Shown one piece after another: positions 42,135 to 51,541 of a DNA stretch of 64,000 nt (position 1 is its first letter; every line of letters starts with the position of its first letter). The notes below the pieces were generated by a model. It worked only from the letters and a program-made list of their open reading frames with translations, was not told the origin of the DNA and did not search any database. Source of the stretch: Chaetoceros tenuissimus. Its lineage: Eukaryota > Bacillariophyta > Thalassiosirophyceae > Chaetocerotales > Chaetocerotaceae. The DNA lies in the NCBI GenBank assembly GCA_021927905.1, contig BLLK01000047.1:682001-746000 (forward strand), read 5' to 3'. Position numbers and translations under genes: made by a program.

Positions 42135-44976
42135 CTAGGAAAAAGCATACGCAACCTTCAGAGATGCGGATATTGACCTATCATGATTTGTTGACTTCAT
42201 AAATTGGCTACTATCACTTGCTACAGCATCTTCAAGATATTGTAAGAAAGCACTTAACTTCTGCTTCTTTCTAGTATCAAAGTAATTAGTCTTGAGTGCT
42301 TCTATGCATTGAGGTAATAAGAGCATACCCCCGAATGAACGGACAACACCAAGGGATAACGGTGGTTTCATAATATCCAAACAGCCAGCAACAAAGTACC
42401 TCACCAAACCAGAGTCAATATTAGAGCCACTTGTAAGAGTCGCTTTAAATACAACAAATACATCGATTGCCAACCCCTTGGTGCAGATGATGAGAAGCAA
42501 TCTTAATGCCTGCTCTTTGATTGCATTCATCTTTTGGAAACCCAGCTCAGAGCTTGAATGATGGAGAAAATTGAACGCAATATCAATAGCTGGTTTGCGT
42601 AACAATGGATGATGATTGACAATTATTCTTGTAAGGGAAAGGATACCCGGCGCTGTACCTGGATAGGCAGCAGTATTGGGAAAGTCAGAATTACTGACTC
42701 TTTCCTTCGCCCACAGAAGAAATCCTTGTGCAACTATACTTGATTGCATACAGGAGCTACTGAGCTGCGCACCCACCGAAAGGTTTGAAGTATCCCCGCT
42801 TACTTCATCACTGGCAACTATTGTTACAATAGTATCAAGCTTTTCACACAATTTACTTCCATTCATGATAATCTACAAAAATATTGAGTTGTATGTGTGA
42901 CGCATGGTAACCACTAAAACATAAGGTACTCACATTAGTGAAATGATCAATCTTCTTTTTCTCATCGTCCTCTGTCAATTCCTGTAGACTCTCATCACTA
43001 TTCAATTCCCGTTCTGCCGCTAAGGCTGCCATTGCTAGCAACTTGGAACATTTTCGTTTTACGTCTTCTGATTTTGACCTATTCTTTCTCAAAAAGAGAG
43101 ACTTCAACAGATACTCCAGAACCAGTGGATGCTGTAGCAAAAGTTTACCTTGCTTCGTTTTCCCTTCCCTTGAGTTGTCCAAATTTGGATTGTAGAGTAG
43201 TTGGTCTAATATTTTGCTGTCAACTATAGAATTCCTTGCATAGTATACCAAGGCTTGAAGCAGACCAGTCTCAAAGCTATGCGAAATATGCCTTATCTTG
43301 GCAGTCTGGTCATGACCACTAGTATCATTGCGAAACGCACGTCGTTGCTTTTGATTAGATTCACTAGACATGACAGCAACATCAACTTTTCTCTTTTTCG
43401 TGAGTGGATTACTATCATCATTGTCCTTTGGTTTCACAATATGTTGAGTCATTTCCTCCTTTATTCTTTCCCATTTCCGTGTCGCCCTCTGAAGTCCAAG
43501 TGCTTTTGGACCACTCATGGACTTTGCTTTCACTTTTGATCTTGCAATAAGCTCATCCAATAGTTCAATGGCATAAATATAGGTATAGGCAGTGGTTGTA
43601 CTCTGTCGCTTCAAATCATTGACAATGGTATCTGCGCAATCAACCAACTCCAATTCTGCAGTGGTATCTTTCCCTCCATTGATTGCCAATTTAGCTAATA
43701 AAGTCAATTCACTTGACAGCATTCCATGAAAAACTTCAAAATAATCACTCTGATTAATCCGTTTGGCAATCTCACGATGATACCCTCGTTTACTAATGTT
43801 TTGCAATAACAAAGTCAAGAGGGCAGAATCAGGATGTTCAGCCGATAAATCAATTAACAATCGTCTCCAGCGTTCATGCTCCATCATTTCTTCAAAAAAC
43901 ATACGTTCCCTTTTGGATAAATTAAAAATAGTCTGTTGAGCTTCATCTGTAAAGTTCTGTTTGGCAGTTTTGGCAATAATATTTTCCATCAAATTTTTAA
44001 CTTCGTGAGTATGAGCCGTGTGCAATTTTTGAATGTCAAATTTATCAATGAGAGAATTCCCATATGATTCATTGGCTTGTTTCATGTCTATAAGCCATTT
44101 CGATAATATACCACAAATAGCTGGTTGATTTGTAAAACTTGCCACAAGTTTGGTTGCTGCTGCTGGACCATTGGATTGAAATAATTTGAAAAAATGCGAT
44201 GTTACATCAGTTTCCATGACGGAATCAGGTTTGGAAATGAATGCATCTGCGTTTTCAAGTGCAACTTGTTCAGGATCTTTTGGTGGTTCTTCTGGTTCTT
44301 GAGGAGATGCTTCAGGCGATGGAGATCTTTGTGGTGAGACAGGCTCTTTCATTGGTTCATCTGTATATTCATGTGACGGTGATGTAGGTTGGTTATCATC
44401 ATCTTCTGGTGCAGGTGTTACATCTTGTTCATCCATTGGCGGTTCATCCGTTGTATCTTGTTCATATGCTTGTTCAGTCTCTTCTTCTTCCGGTGGTTCC
44501 ATAAATTTATCAGGTTCTTCCCATTGTGTGACTCCAGTAACTGAATTGTAAAAATAGTCTCTGCCCTCATCATCTTGGTATCTTATCCATTCAATTTCTC
44601 CCTCCGTTGGTGCTTCAGGATCTTTAGGTTCTTCAGTAGCATCTACTGGTTGCTCCATTGTCTCTTCATTGTTTGTGTCATCTTGTACAGGTTCATTATT
44701 GCTTTCATCTGGTTGCTCTTCCATACTGACATTACCATCTTGATCCGGTTCAGGAGTTGCATCATTAGGTTCTGCATCATCGTATTGGCCATCATAAGTA
44801 TCTGATTGGCCTTGATCTTCTTCTTCTGCTGCTTCTTCTTCTTCTTCTACTTCATCTGGATTCTTGATGATGGCTCCTTCAGGTACTTCCCATGCTGTCT
44901 CTTCGCTTGCTTCATTGTAGTAGTACTTTCTACCCTCATCATCTTCATATTCCAGCCACACATTTGGATCCGACAT
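42135..44976 (-). CDS. Tandem WW domains fused to a TH1/NELF-C/D protein
   Basis: Two exons, 44976-42934 and 42872-42135, joined in phase, encode about 926 residues. WW1 (about 6-35) has WLEYEDDEGRKYYYNEASEE...TAWEVP (quoted in part) and WW2 (about 127-158) has WIRYQDDEGRDYFYNSV...TQWEEP. Between and after them are acidic, Pro-rich linkers to about 240. From about 240 to the end the protein matches the TH1 (NELF-C/D) family: SVMETDVTSHFFKLFQ, ERWRRLLIDLSAEHPDS, the late LVRYFVAGCLDIMKPPLS (compare LIRYFVTEVLDVI in NELF-C/D), and a final helical block. NELF-C/D is a subunit of the complex that pauses RNA polymerase II. It would act in the nucleus. A WW pair fused to it is unusual; WW pairs bind Pro-rich or phospho-Ser-Pro motifs. 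Confidence 0.82.
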
Positions 44977-45283
44977 ACTGATGGTATATATAGAGGTGAT
45001 AAGGCGAGTAATTCAAATGATGATATGTACTGATGAACTGAACAAATAGATATATGAACGGTGGTGTGGAAAGTGGAAAGTTTTTTTTTTTGCTCTGCCT
45101 CCAATCCCCACACAGCCACAAATACTAGGACAGGGGGATAATTTAAGAATCAATGACAAATATTGAACGTCATTGGAATTTATCTCATATCTCATCATTC
45201 ATCTCATTCGAGATCACATATATTACCAAAATACCTTCGATCGATACTGTTATCAGCTAAGGTACCTATTCTATCCAAATACT
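44977..45283. other. Divergent spacer, no gene seen
   Basis: About 310 AT-rich bases with a run of T at 45080-45090. It serves as the promoter region of the WW-NELF gene and the next gene. Confidence 0.45.
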
Positions 45284-46040
45284 ATGACTAACAAAACTAG
45301 AGACACAGCTTCAATCATTTTTGAGAAAGATGAATGGCTTCCACTTCTTACATCAAAAGAAGAAGGGAATCAATTCGGTGTAGTTCTCATTGCCAATTGG
45401 CCGACACCGGAACAAATGATGAAACCCTATAGATATTCTACCATCCATCAAATCATGCTTTGACGAAGAAGATTATAAAATACAAGAAAATGGAATTCCT
45501 TCTGTATATCTCTACCCTGCGAATGCTCTACATATTACTCTTGCAACCTTTACTCCATTTCCAGAGACAAATTCCATTCCAGATCGAGAAACATATGCAA
45601 TGGCTTGTCAAAAGGTTGTAAACAATGCATTTCACAGACAAGATTGGCCTACAAATCAAACTGTAGAAATTGAAATTGATAGAGCACAACTTGGTTCCAA
45701 AGCTGGAATATTCTTGTGGAAGAATAAGGATGGAATGATACAAACCATGAGAGATATCTTGCAACAGGAATATGATGAATTATTTCAACAGGATCCGCAG
45801 AGTTTGAATCATCGCAAATTTATTATTCCAGGAATTATTCATTCTACATTTTTGAGATTTGGTCAAGTTCCAGAAACAGATGGAGAGGTTGTTCAAAAAC
45901 GATTTTCAGAGATTCAAAATTTGATCAAGGAGACATTTGGAACTTTGAGAGTTAACTCTGTTAGGCTGGCTATTGAACGAACTCCGTACATGCATATTCC
46001 ATGCAATGATAGACATGTTCTCGCTTCATTCGAGTTTTGA
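45284..46040 (+). pseudogene. 2H phosphoesterase-like protein with a frameshift
   Basis: The frame from the ATG at 45284 runs into a stop at 45461-45463 (frame 2). A second frame (frame 0) begins after a stop at 45420-45422 and stays open to 46040; the two overlap at 45423-45460. Together they would give about 250 residues. The join region has no GT-AG pair, so a one- or two-base indel is the simplest explanation. The downstream frame has two HxT/S-type motifs, NALHITLATF and GIIHSTFLRF, the two catalytic His motifs of the 2H phosphoesterase (LigT/CPDase-like) fold. It probably acts on cyclic phosphates or RNA ends; this is family inference. The lesion could be a sequencing error, so the gene may be intact in the living cell. 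Confidence 0.6.
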
Positions 46041-46188
46041 ATAATGAATGAAATCTTTGGTCTCATATCAAATTTTGCACAAGCTCGCAAGGGCATCGTC
46101 ATTGTTAATTTTTAAAGGATATAACCTATATCATAGTTCATTCTAATCTAATTATGTGAACATAATTGACTAATAGTATTACATATTT

Positions 46189-49100
46189 CTATTTGGTTTG
46201 AATCTCCTCAATCCTTGCAGATATATATTCACGGCTGTATCGAAAATTTACAATGTATCTCGTCTGCCTGTTTTCTTCAGATCTCCTTCGATTCATCAAT
46301 ATTGCAAAGTCATCATATGTCTTTGCTGCATCACTTGCAAGAGCAAATTCACCAAGATAAATCGTAACATTGTCTAGTACGATTTTTGCAGTATACTTAT
46401 TGTTTCGTTTGTTAAAGGTAACTCCATTGAATCCATTGAATTTCCGTCCCAGTTTTCTGAAATTATGAACTTGTCCTTTGGCGTCACGTTCATAGGAAAG
46501 ATTTCTATCTCCATATAGTAAAGTATCAAGTGGCTCGCCATATCGTTGACTTATCTCTTGCATTGCTGGTACATTTGATGCTGAAATTGTGTTTGAAGTT
46601 TCCTTTGGAACTTGACTCTGTTGCTCTTGTAACTCTTTCTTGTGATCTGCTAACTTTTGTCTCATTGTGAAAAGTGGAGAATCAGTGTATTCACGTCCAA
46701 AAGTCTTTCTGTAATACTCCTTGAACTCTTCCGAATCCTTTGGCATGGAGGGTTTCCAGGAATCGATCCACTCCTGGAACTTTTTCGAGTCCTTTGGCGA
46801 GCACTGCGGAAGAGACATGATGAGCTTCAAGTACCACTCGCAGAACTTTTCAGAGTCTTTGAGTGGATGCTCCATGATCCACTTGATATACTCAGGAGAA
46901 TTCTTTGGCACACCCTTCGGAGCTGTCTCTAGCCACTTCAAGAACTGCTCACTATCCTTCATACGCTGTGTTAGCTTTTTGTACCACTTTTTGTACTCGT
47001 CTGAATCCTTTGGCTTGCACTGCGGTAGAGACTTGATGAGCTTCAAGTACCACTCGCAGAAATCAGGAGATCCTTTGAGTGGATGCTCCAAAATCCACTC
47101 AATATACTCAGGAGAATTCTTTGGCACACCCTGTGGAGCCGACTCGAGCCATTTCAAGAACTGCTCACTATCCTTCATACACTGTGGAAGATTCTCTTTC
47201 CACTGTACATACTCCGGAGAATCTTTGTCCATACATTGCGGAAGAATTGCACCGGCAGCCCAGAAACGAGTCGCAAGATTAAGTTCATCCTCTGTTGGCC
47301 AAATACTGGTATATTCTTTCTTATCAGCCAACCGAAAAAGAGCAATGTAGGTACGAAAGATCTGACGAATGTCCTCTTCTTTTGCAAATAGAGCAAGTAA
47401 TTTGTGGGGATGACAGCAAGACTCGACAATCAACTTTGTTGCATCCTCTAGATCCTTCCCTAGATCCTTCGCAAAATCCTTTGTCCATGCGCCATGCTTC
47501 ACTATGAAGACTTCCTTTTTGCAAAGCTTAACCAATTCTTCAAAGGTTTCAAGAATGAGCTTCTCTGTGTCACGGCGAAATTTAGCGTATTTCTCTGCAC
47601 TTTCGAATTTTCTGCAGTCCTCTGGAAGCTTCACAAAGACCTTCTCAAATTCATCTGTAGCCGAAATGTCTTTGAAGGCCTGAGCTTGCAACTTCACTGG
47701 ATTGATGTCGAAAAGAAGCATGTTGAAGTCTTCGAGGGTAAATTCTTCACTGAGTAATCCATTCGCTTTCAAAATTAGCATAATTGTTTTTAAAAGTAAA
47801 TTGATGGAAGCGGATTCAAAACAGTTTCCACCTTTATTGCTTTGCTCTAGCGAGGTCTTGATGATATTTAGTGTTGGAAAATGAAGCAAAATGATGATGA
47901 GAGCTTTCTCAAAGTCAACTTGAGTAACAAAGGAATGTACGATATTGTCCATAATTGACAATTCTTTGTAAGTAGAGTCTTCTCCGTAATCGGCCACATA
48001 CTGCTTATAGGAACCCGTGAGACTTGCGATATTCATGATTTCTTTCCTGACACGCTCCGATCCTGTTACTGGGTCCAGTATTGAAATATCAAAAGCTTGC
48101 TTCAATTCTTGGAGTATTGTGGATGCTTTTTGATAATCCTCATCCTTTGCGAGTTCAGCCCTTCTCGCCTTAGCTGCCTCTTTTTTAGCAGCTTTCTTCT
48201 CAGAATCATCCCCTCCCTTTGGCTTTTTCTTGGTCCGGCTAGTAGTAGATTGCTTCTCTTTCCGCTTACTTTTCTTGCTACTTGAACTTGAAGCAGGACT
48301 GATAAATATGGAATTGTAAGTACTTGCGCATATTATAACTTTGATTGCAGAGCACGTAGGTACAGGATACTTACATTGTCCCACCGGAGTAATTCTCATT
48401 GTTCTCATCAATTGCATTCTCATCTACTTGTTTGCGTTTGCGCTTTTTCTTGCCACCACCACGAAGATTGACTTTAAGGTAAAGGGTAGATTCTTTCTGA
48501 ATGTTGCAGTCTGACAAGATATGTTCATCTTCAAGCCGCTTTCCAGCAAAGATGAGAAACTGTCGGTCTGGAGGAATTCCCACCTTATCCTGAATCTTGG
48601 TCTTTACATTGTCAATGGTGTTAGACGGCTCAGCATCAAGAGTGATGTTCTTTCCAGTAAGGGTTTTGACGAAAATCTGCATTCGATTACTTTGGTAAAT
48701 AACTTCTTCTTCTTCGTTTCCGAAACCAATAGTGAAACGTTTCAGAATAGAAAGAAGAACCTCAGTGTTCATCATTGGTGAAAGAATGTTCTGATCTCGA
48801 TACTCTCTCATCTCTTTTAGAATCAATGATGGTTGGTATTGTGAAAGTTCATGGAAGGCTCTTTGGATTTCGAATACATCAAATAGTTTCTTGACAGGGA
48901 GAATGCTGCATGATTGTATAATAATGTAGATAGCTTTCCACCTCATGTCAGTTGCATACATGCATGGATCATGTTGTTTCCGTATCTTATTTACATCCTT
49001 GCGAAACTCTTGAAGTTCATACTTCTTCTCATCAAACTCAATCTCAATATCAAACCCAAACTCTTCATTGATCATTTCTTGTGTCAATCTACTCAATCTT

Positions 49101-49276
49101 TCTGTAAGTGTTAGAGCACCAATTCCAAGCAAGAGAGCCGCCCAAAGTATTGGCATTTGCAGAATCGGATGAAGTGCTGCAAAGAGATGATCAAAGACGA
49201 TGAAGAGCTTCCAAGTCTCTATCGACTGTAACAAGAAGAGAAGTAATGCCGGCCAAGCAAATCCGTGCACAAACAT
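46189..49276 (-). CDS. Membrane-anchored protein with internal ubiquitin, Trp-rich repeats and C-terminal AP2-like DNA-binding domain
   Basis: Two exons, 49276-48375 and 48298-46189, give 1,003 residues (first ATG at 49276; the open frame to 49312 has only TTG). Residues 1-60 hold two hydrophobic segments ([20 protein letters not shown] and [15 protein letters not shown]), a membrane anchor. Residues 199-274 are a complete ubiquitin fold, [20 protein letters not shown] to VNLRGG, exactly 76 long. It is followed by GKKKRKRKQ, a likely nuclear signal. Lys48, Lys63 and Ile44 are kept; Arg42, Val70 and Arg72 are changed (Phe, Lys, Asn). From about 660 to 850, imperfect repeats carry DS-E-F/Y-x-x-W; one 72-residue block recurs with 216 bases spacing. 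The last 85 residues have [17 protein letters not shown] and [20 protein letters not shown], typical of AP2. Release by cleavage after LRGG is a hypothesis. Confidence 0.82.
46660..47250 (-). repeat. In-gene Trp-rich repeat array (72-residue higher-order unit)
   Basis: On the coding strand, units of the form DSxxFxxWxxxxP occur at 23-25-residue spacing. A larger block of 72 residues (216 bases) recurs; for instance ATATACTCAGGAGAATTC occurs at 46886 and 47102. The block carries LKWLES/[14 protein letters not shown] and [18 protein letters not shown]. The units are divergent enough to be old but the 216-base spacing is exact. Confidence 0.8.
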
Positions 49277-49748
49277 TGTTTCTAAATGATAGTTGATTCG
49301 TAATAGGAGCAATGCTTTATTAGAGGGGAGTCAAATGATTCTATTGAGCAAGCAGCACCTCAATCAAAAGTAGATTGCATCGTTCATTGTTGTTTTTCTT
49401 TCGGATCTTCCCTCCAACCTAAAACCTATCGCTGTAGACACCTGAAGACGCATGTCAATGGTTTGAATCATAGACACAGGCTCTTAAGACTAATTTAGTT
49501 GGATGTCATCTTCAATTTTTGTTCATTTTTCTTTTCGTGTTTCATCAGCTGTTTCAACCTGAATGGTACCTCTCTTCATAGGTAAAAATTAAATAATCAA
49601 ACAGATAAAAATAATATCTGGATGAAACGAGCCAGAGAACTCTTGAGCAGCAGTGAAAAGGGAATGAATTAACCACTATCATCTACCACAGTCATCTGCC
49701 ATCTTGTTCCTTTCTGGAGATGCAAAGCTAGATTCTGATTGAGATTGT
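49277..49748. other. Intergenic region, nothing coding seen
   Basis: Upstream of the ubiquitin-AP2 gene; AT-rich, no RNA gene or repeat recognised. It includes the TTG-started part of the open frame (49277-49312), which lacks an ATG. Confidence 0.4.
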
Positions 49749-49894
49749 TCAGAGTACTTTGTTCTTATTCTTGATATGTCTGAATGGAATTAAATCTGCT
49801 ATGAGTTTCCTGTTTTGTAATTTCTGATTAAGCGAACTATGATAATTAAACGAGCAATACTTACCATGATCAACCAGCCAACAATAATTCCCAT
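49749..49894 (-). CDS. Possible two-exon microprotein (34 residues)
   Basis: A weak call. ATG at 49894 begins MGIIVGWLIM (exon 49894-49865). It is followed by an intron with a consensus GTAAGT donor and TTAATCAG acceptor, only 41 bases long. A second exon, 49823-49749, reads KLQNRKLIADLIPFRHIKNK to a stop, in phase. The result is a hydrophobic start and a basic tail, a plausible single-pass membrane microprotein. The donor sequence ATACTTACC on the plus strand also resembles the start of U1 snRNA, but the rest does not. No transcript evidence. Confidence 0.3.
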
Positions 49895-50678
49895 CTCATT
49901 CTAATAGAGATTCACATTCGCGATGGATTTGAGCAACATCTCTGATAATTCGGATACTTTGACTATATACACTGCTCTTGGATTCCCTGCCTGAAATCTT
50001 GTTCTCAAACACTCACCATACTGACTGAGTCAATAGCGGGTGGCATAGGAGGATATCATTTTGAGATCGCTAGGACCTCGAACAGTTCCCGAAGAATGAG
50101 CCTATAGTCTGCATACTTGCTTTCATTTCGAGCTGCTGTATTTGTACAAACCTTCATGGATGATGTTTAGATAGATTGAAATGGATCATCTTGTTTTCCA
50201 ATCACTCTTTATTTCATGTCGGCTATAGAAAGGGTTGGAGGATACGTTCGTGCTGCTCCTTTTTACTCATATGGTTATAGAATGTATCAGTTTCAAATCC
50301 GGAGGCAGAAATGAGCACATGCTGAATATGATATGGTACTCATACTCCATGGTAACAATTGATTTGTGATATGTTCATGATGCGATTGTGTATGTTTGAA
50401 GAACCACACATAAAAACGAAGGGTAGCCCATCGTGTTTTGAGTTGTTTTGAATCCCACAAAGAAATTGCGATCATTTAAGCCCTGACATGTCAATGTAGT
50501 CAAACCCATCTAGTTCAAAAATGTGACTAACCCTACACGGAAAATATTTCTATTGTAAACGTCTTTTGTAGTATCATTTGTACGTACGTCAACCAAAAAT
50601 GAGGCAGGAGACAGGAAAAGAAAAGAGTGGATTTCTATTGAATTACGAGTAGTAATATTCATATTTCACTTTACTTTG
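49895..50678. other. Intergenic region, no gene seen
   Basis: About 780 bases. A minus-strand frame (50293-50475, 60 codons) and a few inverted words are seen, but there is no ATG-led gene with a motif and no tRNA-like fold. Confidence 0.4.
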
Positions 50679-51341
50679 ATGCAGATAATGTACAACCAGT
50701 CGTCACTTCTTAGCTTCTTCCTCTGCCTTTTCCTATCTATACAGCTCGTTTCTTCCTTCATTCCAGCAACATCCTGCAGATTACAAACTCAAATGACTGC
50801 TCATACAACCGAAATCGTTGCTGTGAAATGTACTTCCGATGAACCACCAGTTCTTCGACAGGGTGTTACGGAGCTATTCAAAGCTTACTTTGATGAATTA
50901 TATGAATTAGGATGCGACTTGGGCTTCCAGGGGTTCCAAAGTGAATGGACTGATTTACCTGGTAAATACGATTTCGAAAAGAAAGGTGGACTTTTTGTAG
51001 CGATTACCAAGCCTGCAAATGAAGAAATTGATTTGCATAATCTCGAACACTCAAAATATGTGAGCGGTTGTATTGCAATACGACCATTAGATGAAATGTG
51101 CGGAGAAGTAAAAAGAATGTATATTCGGAAAACTCATCGTAGGAATGGAATAGGTAAAATTATGGCTGAAAAGATTATTTCTCATGGCTGGGACCTTGGA
51201 TATGAAGAAATTAAGCTCGATTCCTTGGAGAGATTGACTGGAGCTGTGAAACTCTATGAAGGACTAGGATTTAATCGTATCGATCCATATTGCGAGTGCC
51301 CTGAAGATGATCATGTTTGCATGAATATCTTTAGAAAGTAG
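50679..51341 (+). CDS. GNAT-family N-acetyltransferase with N-terminal targeting signal
   Basis: About 220 residues in one exon; the ATG at 50679 (MQIMYNQSSLLSF) or at 50688 is the likely start (the frame also opens at TTG 50676). The first 40 residues are a signal peptide ending in VSSFIPATS, an ASAFAP-type plastid motif. The GNAT core is clear: a beta strand with VSGCIAIRPL, then EVKRMYIRKTHRRNGIGKIMAEKI, which is the acetyl-CoA-binding motif A (R/Q-x-x-G-x-G/A), and ending in GAVKLYEGLGFNRIDPY. Substrate unknown; it could acetylate amino acids or protein N-termini in the plastid. Alternative: a secreted or ER enzyme. Confidence 0.87.
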   Translation: MQIMYNQSSLLSFFLCLFLSIQLVSSFIPATSCRLQTQMTAHTTEIVAVKCTSDEPPVLRQGVTELFKAYFDELYELGCDLGFQGFQSEWTDLPGKYDFEKKGGLFVAITKPANEEIDLHNLEHSKYVSGCIAIRPLDEMCGEVKRMYIRKTHRRNGIGKIMAEKIISHGWDLGYEEIKLDSLERLTGAVKLYEGLGFNRIDPYCECPEDDHVCMNIFRK

Positions 51342-51541
51342 AAAGAAACCATCTTGAAGGCTTCTTCTATTGGTACGCCAGATAATTGACTGTATGGATT
51401 TTAAAAAGTGATTCTATATAGTTAACTGGAGTATCGGTAATAATATGTGGATACAAAACATAGACAAGCACAGCTGTATTTCTTCTTCTCTGTAGCTGTA
51501 AACGAATGCACGAGCAAGTTTCATTCAATTTTTCATGAATT

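Noticed and set aside
49851-49885. U1 snRNA 5' end (ATACTTACC)
   Set aside because: Only the donor-complementary word matches; no stem-loops or Sm site follow, and it reads better as a minus-strand splice donor.
50280-50310. tRNA T-arm-like word (GTTTCAAATCC)
   Set aside because: No acceptor or anticodon stem could be paired around it.
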